A stretch of 64,000 nucleotides of DNA from Pegea sp. RAD2-039. Lineage: Eukaryota > Chordata > Thaliacea > Salpida > Salpidae. The DNA lies in assembly GCA_034620365.1 (NCBI GenBank), contig JAQGEQ010000071.1:5518001-5582000 (forward strand). The letters are read 5' to 3'. The notes under the pieces are model-generated. The model worked only from the letters and a program-made list of their open reading frames with translations, did no database searches and had not been told where the DNA came from. Below, one piece after another: positions 10,601-22,222 of this stretch (position 1 is its first letter; each line of letters opens with the position of its first letter). The position numbers and the translations under genes were made by a program.

Positions 10601-13157
10601 AAAATTGGTGAAGATATTAATAAAATTGCTTTTAACTTATATCATAGCGAAATGTAGTTACCTGTACAGCTGGACTAGCAGCTGATTTTCCCGTAGATAC
10701 CGATTTTACCGGAGAATCAGGCTCTGATATTTGGAAAAATTAGTGAAGTTACAAAAAAACTTGTCGACATTTAGTCAAATTAGACTCACTGATTTTGTAC
10801 ATTCTGTTACAACGTTCCTGAAAAAAGGAAGTTTTTGAAAAAAAACAGTTTTGTGATTGATGATAAAATTGCCAAATGATTAAAACTTCAAATTTTTAGT
10901 GAATATAGAAACAACCGATTTACCACAATCGCTTCGATGGTGTTCTCAAAGCGATCTCGTTCAGTATCTAAATAAAGATGAACAAATAAAGAAAAATCAA
11001 CAGCTAAAAATACAGAAGTTACCCTTTTCTTTTTCTTTTTTCAAGTTATCCGAGCTTAACTAAAAAATAAAGATGAAAAAATATTGATATTAACTCAAAG
11101 TTTTTTTTGGATCAACATCAAATTAATTTCAAGTGTTCAAATACTACCTTGTTTTTTGAACCAAACCAGTCTTGCATTCTGGTAGCGTTCTCTGCTCTTT
11201 CTCGGAGAATTATCTTCTCAGCTGCAAGCAGTAACCTTTCCATTCTTTCTGCTTCTAGCTTGTACTTGGAAAAGAAATTAGAAATTAGTGAAGGGATATT
11301 TGGCTGGTCAGTTCAATACTACTGGGTGAAACAAAGTATCGTACCAAAAATTATTATGAATATTTACCTTATACAGTTCAGCACGCTCATCTGACTGATT
11401 TATTCTTTCAGCAGCCAGTACCCGCTCTGAACACTATAAAAAAGTTTATTGGTTACAAGAATACACGAACAGCACAACTAAATAAATTCATAAATTTCAA
11501 TAATCAGTAAATATTTCCACCTTAAGTTGAATGGTGGCTATTTTTTCTTCATTCTGACTTATAGTTCTTAGTGCTCTTTCGTGTTCCTTCTGAAATTTTT
11601 ATTTTCTAATTTAAATTACTTCTTAAATAACTTTGAAAATTCTAATATGATAACTAATTACAGCAAGCAAATTGTACAAACATAAACAAGATACAAGTAG
11701 AAAAATGAACTACAAAAAGATTAAAGATTTTAAGTACAAATATTTAATTGTATAAAATACTGATTGTATCATTAGTGTATGAATGTGTATTAGCGGAAGG
11801 CACCTTCCTTCGCATTTATTGTAATAAATAAAATAAATGAATACTAAAGCTAAATACAAGAGGAGTTTTATATTGTGCGATATTAAAAAAGTGAATAAAC
11901 ATTGCTACAAACGCTTTGTTAAATGACAAAAAATGTAAAAAGCGAGTTTACAATCTAATAAAGTGAACAGAAGTTGAAATAGAAGTAAACTTTAAGAAAT
12001 AAATGTCTACAATGACAAATAACTTTGAGGTAGAGAAAAACTTATGAAATTATCTATGAAACTACCTGTAGTTTTTCATAGTCTATTTTGATCTCTTCAT
12101 TTGTCTTGCCAATGATTTCTGATTTGAGAGCAACCTAATAATATAAAAAAAGATAAGGTTGTTTGAAAATTATACAAGTTATTATAGAAGTATTTTCAAG
12201 GTAATATAGATAGCGCTGTAGTACATGGCATCTTCAATCACTAAGAATGTTTATACGATTATAAGTGGCCTACAGGTGAATCTACTTTTTCGAACTATTT
12301 TAATTTATATAAATTACTAGGAATATCAAATGCATCAACATTTTAAGACAGCAATTTAATGTTACAACAAACCTGCATTTCTAAATCATCAATTTTTTTA
12401 AGCAAATCACTTATTTTTTTTAAAGTATCTTCTTTTTCCATGGCAAGGTAAAGGAAGCTCTGAAAATATAACATAATTTTAATGAAATAGTTTTATTTGA
12501 CAACATTTATTAGTTTTTTAGAGGTATTAATCATCATCTAAGTAGTAAGACAGTTGGTAAAGTCATTTTGATTGCAAAATATCAAGTTAAAGTCTTATAA
12601 TAGAATCCAAGAAAAAGAATTTTAAACAAATTGAAGCTATAACATCGCCACTAAATCATTATAAACAGATAGAAAGTAACTATTAAAATAATTTCAGAGC
12701 AAAACAAAATATTTTATATGATAAATTATTTCTGTTTGTAGAAAATAATCTTTTAGATATGTAACTGACAACAAAATATATGTAAAATAAAGTTATAAAA
12801 AAAAAGTTATAAGTTTATTACTTCTTCATAAGTTTGAATTCGTGAATGAAGTTTACAAATTGCATCAAAACACTCATCTATGAAATTCTCCTTTTTATTA
12901 ACTGTTTTATTTCCCAAACTGTAAGATTCAATTACGCTTCTGATATTCCGTTTACCTAGAAATAAAATTAAACTAAATACACATCAGAGCTAGTTTTAGA
13001 ATACTAAAAATAAACGAAATTATCAAATTGAATTATCTTGAAATATTTTTAACTTGCATTGTCAAATACTAAAAACTTTATAATTACGTAAATCACTAGA
13101 TATTCTTGAATTTCTAAGAGTTTCTAACTCTTCAAACAAATTATTCGTTGACATCAT
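7670..13157 (-). CDS. CCB gene B: coiled-coil protein with duplicated basic-repeat exon block
   Basis: Exons on the minus strand: 13088-13157, 12822-12955, 12373-12459, 12066-12134, 11521-11589, 11368-11433, 11148-11264, 11023-11059, 10924-10967, 10790-10817, 10662-10723, 9892-10593, 9502-9532, then a second set beginning 9350-9393 and including 8321-9022 and 7931-7961, then 7785-7832 and 7670-7704. Joined lengths stay in frame throughout. The first eight exons give a charged helix-rich coiled coil (KKISDLLKKIDDLEMQ, ERALRTISQNEEKI, LEAERMERLLAAAEKI). The large exon is Ser/Thr-rich and ends in the basic repeat KVGIKRPSRK. The end is PRRSERVRN then ALLGIVLEYKF and stop. The duplicated block starts and ends in phase 1 and adds 289 codons, predicting about 821 residues instead of 532. 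Basic motifs (KAKKRK, KVGIKRP) suggest a nuclear or nucleic-acid-linked protein; this is inference. Family unknown. Confidence 0.75.
8411..8530 (-). repeat. 30-nt coding minisatellite in CCB gene B (copy 1)
   Basis: Four 30-nt units (8411, 8441, 8471, 8501) encode a 10-residue basic repeat of the form KVGIK(R/Q)PxRK on the minus strand; the outermost unit diverges to KVDTKQPGRW. Copies with the same layout are at 9982-10101 in the second block of gene B, 22964-23083 in gene C and 33611-33730 in gene D. Confidence 0.9.
9982..10101 (-). repeat. 30-nt coding minisatellite in CCB gene B (copy 2)
   Basis: Four 30-nt units as at 8411-8530, in the second duplicated block; base-for-base the same repeat variants. 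Confidence 0.85.
11781..11838 (+). mobile_element. Minimal LINE 3' tail in a CCB gene B intron
   Basis: About 58 nt, gaatgtgtattagcgg... ending in gtaataaataaaataaat, match the last part of the LINE at 19684-22130 (gaatgtgtgttagcg... gtaataaataaataaa). It sits between CCB exons 4 and 5, antisense to the gene. It appears at the same place in units 2 and 3, so it predates the array. It is read as an extreme 5' truncation. Confidence 0.7.
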
Positions 13158-14814
13158 GGCTTAACGTTTATACCAAATCAAAACTAGTTGTAGTTTTTCT
13201 TCAATTTGAAACAAGTACAAAACTGATATGCTAGGATTACAAGTATAACAATAATGATAAAAAAAGCAAAACAATTCGTAATACACCAATTTGTAATCAC
13301 AAATAAAACTTTCAATAAGACTTTTATATTTATAATAAGTTACAATAAATATGTAAAAGCATATAGATATATAGTACTACTACTAAATTTATAATCAAGT
13401 ATAACAAAGATCTATGGTAAACTTATTTTCAAAATTATATCAAGCATACTTTTCCTTATTTATTACTTTTAAGTTTAGTTCTACTTATTTCTAGTACTTT
13501 TATTGCATTCAATATGCCTTCTTCACATAGCATCCAGTTTTTGAAAAAGGTTGGTTTTTGTTAAGCGACGTTTTATATACTCTCTTTGATTACTTTACCG
13601 GCGAGAGGAAAAAATAATAATTATTTTCTCGAGTCAGCTACCGTGAATATTTAAACCTTTCAATAAATTTAAACTCTAACCCAACTTCATCTGACTTCTA
13701 CTCAACCTATAACATTTCCTAATGTTCTGTTGTCAAAAATTCGGGTATTTTCAAGCCATGTCACCTAATTGCTCAGAATTAGTTCTGTCACTACATACGG
13801 ATTTGTCAAAAATTTTAAGTTCATAAATATTTGGACACTGTTAAAACTTTTTGTTACCACATTCGTTATTTCTAAATGAGAGGTTAACTTTTTTGTAGAA
13901 ACTTCTCACCTTAAAAAATATCTTTAGAGATTTAAATCTATTTCAAGGTCATGTATTTTAACTCGGAAAGATTTTTTTTAATCTTTTATACTTTTATTTT
14001 CTTATATAAAAACCATTTATCAAAGTTTAATATATACACTATATATATCCTGACAATAATGACGTATTGTCTGCGATATTATATTATTTCTTGAAATTAT
14101 ATATGATTTCTCTAATCATAACTATTAAACAATTTATTTAGAGATTGTAGTCTTTCAAGTGTTTTCAGAGGTTTGTCGCTTAAAGTTAATCCAAAAAATA
14201 ACTTTCACAATACCCAATGGGCTAATTGCTGTATCAATATAAATTTCGACGGTTTAATAATTAGCTTAAAGTCGAGATAAATATCGACATGTTCAAGGTT
14301 AACTGATAATATGTAAGCGAATTGTTACTAGTAAATATGATCAAAATGTAGCTCAGACAGGTATCTTTACCTAAAGACTCTTAACATAACAAAAATAGGT
14401 CTTAACAATAGTCTTCAGAACTTATCAAACACTTCTTTTGATGGTTGAACTGCAGTTATTTTATATGAAACCATCTACAGTACTTAATTTGTCATTTACA
14501 AACATACTTTGGTCATGAACTTGGATTACAATTGCTTTTACTTTTATTCACAGATATATTTTAAAGTGAAATATAAAAGAACTAAACAAATTTTGAGTTT
14601 ATTCATTTTCTTTGATGTTGGTTGTTCTTCTCTACCCTTTTTTTATTTACACTTCTTGAACACAATCAACTTAGTCGTTTTTGGTCGAAGCAGGCCATCA
14701 TTTTTATAATACTTTTTTTACCTCTTTTTGTGAAAAAGCAAGACAAAAAACATATGCTTGGATAAATTTTGTTTATATATTTATAGTTTTATCTCAAAAT
14801 AAAAGAATTTATAA

Positions 14815-16824
14815 ATGTCGTTTTTAAATAAACTTCCTGGCTCTGGCATTGATGTAAGAAGGCTGATAAGATCAGGAGAATTAAAAGGAAGAACAACAAA
14901 AACTTTTTGTCCAGGTTTTTTTTGATATTTAATTTAATAAAAATAAGTTTAACTTATAAAACTAGTTACTGATGAAAATTACAAGATTAAGTTTAAGGTT
15001 TTTTATCATAATGTTTCTGATAAACTTTTAGAAGCTAAACTACTTTATTATATTATGATTTTTGTATTTTAGAATTTCATCAAAATGTACTTTATTTGAA
15101 AGTATTTTTCTTAATTAGTAATAAATTCAATACAAACTGATAAATTATTATTATAATAATTATATAATTTATATTATAACTAAATTTTTGTTTTAATTTT
15201 TTTCAATAAGAAAGTTTATCCTTATATTATATAATAAGTACATATTACAGTTGTTAAAATAAAAATTTTATATAGCTTGTATCTATAATGATAAGTTGAT
15301 ATTTCAAAATAATAATCATAATAAATATAAACTTTAATTGGTGTCTTTATGAAAGTTTTAAGTTTTATAAGCTCTTAGAAGATTTAACTAAGGCCTTATC
15401 ATTGATTTTGATAATAGATATTTATGTCAGTTATTATGCAAAATAGTAAAAATAATAGTTGCAATTAGTTGATACAAAAGCAAAATACATAAATTGAAAA
15501 TATTTAAAAGAATTAAGTGATTCATTTATAAGAAATTTATTACACTTATATAAAATATTTATAAAAGTTTGTCAAATATATTTTCATTTTATATTTAACA
15601 TTTCAGGATATAAACAAGCAAATCTTGCAGTTATAGCAAACAAATATGCAAATGACTTTCTCAAGTTTGTACATGCAAACTCTGGGGCTTTACCTTTACT
15701 ATATAGTAGTGGGGCTGGTGAATATCATGCCCCTTCCTTAAGTAAAGACTCTGATTATAGGACAGACCTTCCATCTTACTTGATGATCTCTAATGGATCT
15801 GTTTGTTCTGAGTTATCTGATCCTATAGGCTGTTTTTAATGAAGATGACCAGAAAATAGATATTAGTTTGTTATAGGTCAACAATTAGATGATTTTGTTT
15901 GTTTTTATATTGGAGGCAGTTTTTCTTTTAATAAAATACTTATTAATCATGGATTATTACCTAAAGTTGAAGAACACTTGGATGAAAATGTTGCTATGTT
16001 TCGAACTAACATTAAAAATTATCAGAGTGAATACTTTGGTGGTGAAATGGTTGTTAGCATGAGGGCTATAAAAAAACAAAATCTATCTCTTGTCACCCAA
16101 TTAACTTTCTCACTTGGTGATGTACATGGTGCCCCTATATATTATGGAAATCCAATTAATATTAGCAACTAATTAATTGTTTTATGATTAGGTGTTTGTT
16201 TTTCAAAGTATTATAAAAATCTCCTTTTTGTTCTAGAAATATATAGAGATGTATAAATATATTCAAATATTTTTTATATATGTTCTTAAACTATTTATAA
16301 AATTTATTTATTTTACACATGGCTTTAGATAATAAGTAAATTTAAGTTTTTGTTTTTAGACTTTGCTACAAATACTCAATTTTTTAGTGAACCAAAATCG
16401 ATTGAACTAAATCAAATTAAATTTATTTTTTATAGAACTAATTGGTATAAGCGATTTAACAGACCCACGTTTTGGGGTTTTAACCGAATTCCGTGAAGAT
16501 GAAGTCCCAGTATTTTGGTGTTGTGGAGTTACTGCTGTAGAAGCAATCAAGGCAGCAAAACTTCCTTTGTGTTTCACTCATTCACCAGGATGTATGTTCA
16601 TCACTGATATAAAACAATCTGATGTAGTTCTATCTGGTAACCCATGTACTGTTAATGAATATAAACACGATTTGTATGGAGTACTTTCAACTAGCAAGCT
16701 AGCTGTCCTTAAAAAACTCTCTGATATTGCTGGAGAAGATTTAGGAAACCGTGGAATAAGTGAATTAAGAGTAGCTGGTGATTTCGAAAAAGCAAGTATT
16801 GCTTTATCATATTCTTCATCAGTT
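14815..16824 (+). pseudogene. DGLUCY: DGLUCY copy 2, exons 1-4 (partial), splice-site lesions
   Basis: Exons at 14815-14914, 15607-15828, 15877-about 16155 and 16437-16824 match the intact DGLUCY. The exon 2 donor is GC instead of GT (15829-15830), which can still work but weakly. The exon 3 donor is TT instead of GT (ccaattaata against ccaagtaata), which should block splicing. Exon 4 keeps [14 protein letters not shown] and the [10 protein letters not shown] stretch, then stops matching DGLUCY at 16824. After a 16-nt filler it runs into kinase exon sequence in the wrong frame and ends at a TGA at 16870-16872. Exons 5-7, with the DUF4392 catalytic half, are absent. Confidence 0.85.
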
Positions 16825-16840
16825 CTTCATCTTCATCCTA
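16825..16840 (+). other. Filler DNA at the DGLUCY/kinase junction, unit 2
   Basis: The 16 bases cttcatcttcatccta separate the last DGLUCY exon-4 base from the first kinase base and match neither partner at that place. They resemble the flanking ttcttcatcagtt, as expected if the break was repaired by end joining with local copying. The identical filler is at 29813-29828. Confidence 0.8.
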
Positions 16841-17695
16841 CAAATATTTCGAGGTGTATCTCATATTCATGAAAATCAAATTCTCCACCGAGATTTAAAA
16901 CCATCAAATATTTTAATCACCACAGATGGTGTTGTGAAGATTACTGACTTTGGTTTGGCAAGGTTTGTCCTAACATCTGCTCTAGATTACATTCACTTTA
17001 GTAAATCATATTCATTATAAAAATCTCATTTACTTTTTTGCTTTTGCTGTAAATTTAGAGGAATACAAGAGAGAGGTCCTGATGAAGAAGATGGTACTTT
17101 AACCTTACCCGTCGTAGCCCGATGGTACCGAGCTCCGGAACTACTGCTAAATGATGTAAACTACAGCTACCCTATCGATATCTGGTCGGTTGGATGTATA
17201 ATGGCTGAACTGTGGTCTAAAAAACCAATATTTAAGGTAAAGACTTAAGACTGTTGACATTTTCATGAAAAATATCATTTGAAGGGAACAAACGAGATTA
17301 ATCAGTTAAAATTGATAACTGAAACTTGTGGATCTATAACTCCTGAAACTTGGCCGGGTGTAGAAAACATCCCTAATTACCAAAGTATCAATCTTCCTGG
17401 AGACATTAAACGGAAATTAGTGAAAACTATTGAATGTTTTGTTCACGATCAAGTAGCTCTCTCACTGATTGACAATCTTCTAAAAGTTGATCCGAGTAAA
17501 CGGATCACTATGGAAGATTGTGTAGATCATGACTGGTTTCAAAAAGAGCCTTTTCGAGATACTTTGAAGGAAACTCTTTCTAAAGTAAAAAATTCGATGC
17601 TGGAGTACTTTGTCTCAAAAACTCCTTCTAGAAAGAGAAAGATTGAAAATAATAAAAGAGTTTTTGAAAACCATTTTCAAGATAGAATTTACTAA
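16841..17695 (+). pseudogene. CDK9-like kinase copy 2, C-lobe only
   Basis: The kinase begins in mid-exon ([19 protein letters not shown]...) and continues through the DFG, APE and C-lobe exons to the same stop as copy 1; the last exon starts at about 17285. There is no N-lobe, so it cannot bind ATP as a normal kinase. Its frame is shifted by one relative to DGLUCY exon 4, so it is not fused in frame. An out-of-frame ATG at 16778, inside DGLUCY exon 4, opens a frame that crosses the junction and enters the kinase frame ([10 protein letters not shown]... then [12 protein letters not shown]), but its use is speculative. Confidence 0.8.
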
Positions 17696-19214
17696 CTTGA
17701 AAACTTCTCCAATCTACATTTAGAAAATACCAACTTGATTCATTTCTTCAATTGTTATTACCTGCCACCGCTTTTGTTGATCAACTTTATTTTAGCTCCT
17801 CGCTTAGAAAGAATCTCAATTATTTTTATAAAATTTGCCCAAATTGAAATGAAGTCTTGGAAAATTTACAAATCTTTCACGTTCTGATATTTCTCTCCCA
17901 TTTATTTTAAGGTTTAAATGTATGAAATATCATAACCTTGTTGTCTCATCAATTAATTCAATAAGCGACCAATTAGAAACCCGAATTTTTTATGTAAATT
18001 TGTGTAAGTCGTATAGGATGTTTTGTTACAAGGTCTAGCATCAACTGTTTAGTTTAATACTTCTCTACTTTTGTTGATGCTCATGAATACGTTTTAGTTT
18101 GAGTTCTTCTTTATCTATTTGTATTCTAACCGATTTATTTACTTCGGTGTTTAATCCTATCTTCATATTATAGTTTTATTGTATTTACACTTGTGTGGTT
18201 TTGTTGTTCAACGACTGTAGTAGGAAAGCAAAAAGTTACAACCTTAAAAGTAGCTGTTATGAGAGACAACTAGATATAAGAAGTACAAAATTACAAATCT
18301 AGCAAGCGACAAACTTTACAGTTAGAATTGATAGAAAGATCTAATCTAGAATCTTGTTTCTTCAAAGAACTGAATGAAATAGAAATGATGTAGAAAATGG
18401 GATGAAGATGCGATCCAGTTATTTGTAAGTTTCAGTTTCAGGACACTTCAGAAATCGAAGTAATGTCATCCAAGTTTTGTAAACTTTTCTTCATTTATTT
18501 AGAGTTTTTAGTTATTATCGAATCTTCAAATTTTTTTAATCTCATGTCTGTTATAGAATCATGAAAGTTAGATTGTGACGCTCATATAAGTCGTCAGATA
18601 AGAGACATATTTGTTTTAGTGTTAAATATTTAATAAAAAGATTGTTTCAAATATTTTAATCTGATATTTTCTTGCTACTTTTGTAATAATTGTTTTAACA
18701 AACACTGTAGTTAGTCAAATAGCTAATTATGTAACAGACACCATGTGACCAAATGTATTTCTCTTTTCCTGTTCCTAACCTTTCACCCCGACAACCTCAT
18801 TAAGCTGAGTGAAAGAAGAAAAATATTTTCACTTTTAAGTATGTTAAACTGAACAATCAAAGCATCTTGATACATTAAATTGTAGGTAGCATTTTTATTA
18901 CAACTTTCAGTAAATTTTAAAAGTGTAGTTTTTTGGTGACATCTAAATACAACCAATTGTAGTAATCTGATTCAGCTTTTATCAGATGCGACAAAGAAAA
19001 GTAAAGATGGATTGTCGAGTTATGTATCTATTTTTTAACAAGTGATAAGGTTTGAGAAATATCAAAAACTTACGATCGACTTAGTTGGCGAATTCAAACG
19101 CCGTATGAGAATTTGTAAATTATCTATAAGACTTAAGAGAGTAAATGTTTTTTTGTCATTCGATTTTAATTGCAACCAAGTTTGAAAATTGTTGAGAAAT
19201 ATATAGAAATTGTT

Positions 19215-19299
19215 ATAAGTAATTAATAGTTTAATACAATTTATGATGATATTATAACTATTGATTACTTATAATCATCATAAATTGTATTAAACTATT
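19215..19299. repeat. Interlocked inverted repeats, unit 2 copy
   Basis: Same structure as at 7106-7190. Arm A has one C-to-T change (taattaatag) without a matching change in A', which leaves a G-T pair at the RNA level. Arm B is still perfect. Confidence 0.85.
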
Positions 19300-19683
19300 A
19301 CTAAGATGCGAGTAGTATATAATAATAAAAGTTATAAAAAATATCTTGAAGTCAGCTGAGAGTAATTCCCTCTTTTACAAGATTTCTGCATTTGAATTAA
19401 TTTTTGATGAAATTTATTAGATTTAACGGTTTAGTAGAATGAAGAGTTTTCAGGGTTGTAACTAGAAGTCCTTTCTTCTATCTTTAATAATCTTTCAAAT
19501 TTAGGACAGTTTTAAATTTAGGGTAGAGTAAAACCTACGAGTTTTAACTAAAACGATTCTTCAAAGTTTTTCCAGGCTAAAAATACTGTTCAAGATTTTT
19601 CAGTGGAAGTTTAAACATTTTTACAGAGATTTAAATCTAAATTATTTTAGTTTAAATATATTTTTTTAATTTTAAGAGGGACT

Positions 19684-22130
19684 GAATGGTTACTTTTCCA
19701 ACCCAAGTTAGTGGTAATACTTTGGATCTTCTCATCACATCAAAACCTGAAAACGTTATCTACGTTGATCAAAATGAACCTTTTGCTCTGACATGCGATC
19801 AAAACATGATTGAATTCAAGCTCCAACAAACTTTTTCTACGAACGTTAAAACTCTAAGCATACGGAACTTTTATCGTGGAAATTATAACAGTATAAACAA
19901 GTTTTTATCAGGTGTTGACTGGATTTCTGTTTTCAACTCTACCGAAGACATCAATGATATCTACTCAAGGTTTACTAACATTGTTAACGAGTCAATTAAA
20001 AAGTTCATACCTTTATATAGAGTCAACAAAAAACCACACTTGCCAAGATATTTAAGGAATTTACAGCATTTGATAAACCTCTTATACAAACAAACTAAAG
20101 CAGATCCTTCCATCAAACCTCTATACAAAGATCTTTGTCTAGTCTACAAGAAATCAGTTTATAGCCTCTATTTAGGAAAAGAAAGTGCAATCTTATCTTC
20201 ACCTAGCAAGAAAACGTTTTTTGGCTTCATTAATCACAAGCTTAAGGCGAGATCTCATCTACCTCCCTTGCTTGATAACGCTAATCATCTGGTGATGGAA
20301 CCAAAGAATAAAGCTGAATTGCTAAACAAACAATTTGAAAAGGTTTTTATAACCGATGATGGCAATACTCCTACTATTTCCTACTCCAATATCCTTTCAA
20401 ATATCTCTGAGATGGTAGATCTAGACATAACAGTTGATATAGTATCTAAGGCTATTTCTTCTCTAAAATCAACAGTTTCCAACACGCCAGATCAAATCCC
20501 AGCTTTGTTTTTAAGAAAAAGTACTTCTTCTTTAGCGCTACCCTTATCGCTACTCTTTAACATGACTATTAAGCGGGGAAGACTTCCACAAATTTGGAAG
20601 AATGCTATTATTACTCCAATTTATAAGAAGGGTCCCAGAAACACTGCACTTAACTACAGACCAGTTTCGCTGACTTCGGTTATCTGCAGAACTCAAGAAC
20701 ATATCATTCACAACCATATAACTAGCCATTTGACGGAGCATCATCTAATATCTGATGCCCAGCATGGCTTTGTTAAGCAAAGATCTTCTTTGACTCAACA
20801 TCTCACTTTTTTCAATGAGCTTACAGCTCATTACGAAAGTAATACTCCATGTGACATCATATACCTTGATTTTGCTAAAGCGTTTGATTCTGTTCCACAC
20901 AACAAGCTCATTACTGTATTGAAAAACATAAAAATCAGCAACTCTATCTTAAAATGGATTGAAGATTTCTTATCAGGTAGAACCCAACGAACCCGTGTAG
21001 AAAGATCTTTATCTACTCCTAGTAAAGTCACCAGCGGCGTTCCTCAGGGTTCCGTTCTGGGTCCACTTCTCTTGATTTTCATTGAAGACCTCATCAGAAG
21101 ACTAATAACAGTAGACAATATCAGTGTGTTTGTGTATGCAGATGACATCAAGCTATTATCTGGTTCTCACTCAAAACTCCAAACTGCACTAAACATTGTA
21201 GAAAACTGGTCTGCGAATTGGCAACTTAAAATCCAGCCAACAAAGTCTGAAGTTATAACATTCTCCCGTAAGCCAGCGGCCAACTTCAGCAACCAATACT
21301 ACATCAATGGATCCATTCTTGAACGAGTATCCTCAGTCATAGACCTCGGCATTACTCTGACATCTGACTTCAAATGGCACAGTTATGTTTCCAGAATCTT
21401 TGGAAAATCTATCAAGCTTGTCCACCTCATCATAAAGACTTTTAATTCTAAAGATCCATGGTTTTTCGTCAACCTTTTCAAACTGTACATACGCCCTATT
21501 CTTGAATACAATATCAGTGCATGGATGCCATATCAAGTTGGTGATATCAGAAAAATCGAATCTGTTCAGGCAACATTTACGAGATTGGTTTGCAGGAAAC
21601 TTAATATCAAATACGAGAGTTATAAGCATCGTCTCAGCTTCTTCAATCTAGATACTTTGGAAATCCGAAGAATTAAATACGACCTTATTCTGATTTTTAA
21701 AATTATTCACAACCTAATTGATCTTCAGTTTGATGACTTTTTCTCCATTAGTCCCTCCCTCAAGTTATATCAACTTAGAAGACATAAATTACATCTTAAT
21801 AAGCCCACTCCACCAGCTACGTTAACCAGATTAAGTTTTTTCTCATACCGCACAATCAGTACATGGAACAATCTGCCATCAGAGATTGTCATGTCAAAAT
21901 CACTTATGCTGTTCAAGAAAAAGCTGAATTGTTATAACATCGCCAACATTGCCATTTCTAAACTGTGAATTTTTCTCTTTTACAATACTATGATTCTGTG
22001 CAATTCTTCACTGTCATATGCTTTTTCGTTTACACGTCAAATAGATCTAATTTGTGAGAATGTGTGTTAGCGAGAGGTGCTCTTTTTAGGCACCCTCCTT
22101 CACATTTATTGTAATAAATAAATAAATAAA
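19684..22130 (+). mobile_element. CR1/Jockey-like LINE, 5'-truncated, nearly intact reverse transcriptase
   Basis: A 2.4-kb insertion present only in unit 2: unit 1 reads straight from gggact to aaaatacaatcag at the same place. It holds one open frame (19686-21968, 760 residues) with the end of an endonuclease domain (SGNTLDLLITSKP), then a reverse transcriptase: LPQIWKNAIITPIYKKG, NYRPVSLTS, motif A IIYLDFAKAFDSV near residue 393, SGVPQGSVLGP, and FVYADDIK near residue 485. The start ATG is only the first in the truncated sequence. The 3' tail is a stem-loop-like stretch (gaggtgctc...ggcaccctc) followed by AATAAATAAATAAA. No target-site duplication is visible. It lies downstream of both the kinase relic and CCB gene C. 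Confidence 0.9.
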
Positions 22131-22222
22131 ATACAATCAGATAAAATACAAAAAGAACATTTATTTGAAAACGAATTGCTCAACAGAAAGAGCGGATAAA
22201 TATTTACGATTTACTTGTTCAT

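Larger units (their letters stand above)
7867..10985. repeat. Internal 1.55-kb direct duplication in unit 1
   Basis: The segments 7867-9411 and 9439-10985 are near-identical direct repeats offset by about 1571 nt, separated by an AT-only linker (9412-9438, ttaataataattatttttta-like). Units 2 and 3 have a single copy. The block holds five CCB exons and their introns. Small differences (for example gcgaatcagg against gagaatcagg, and ERHNKMYKI against ERCNRMYKI) show it is not an assembly echo of one read. Confidence 0.95.

Noticed and set aside
7670..13157. Naming the CCB protein as shugoshin, TACC or tropomyosin
   Set aside because: A coiled coil plus a basic tail is compatible with several families, but no diagnostic motif of any of them could be matched by eye.
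20550..21629. Minus-strand open frames inside the LINE
   Set aside because: They are shadows of the reverse transcriptase frame.
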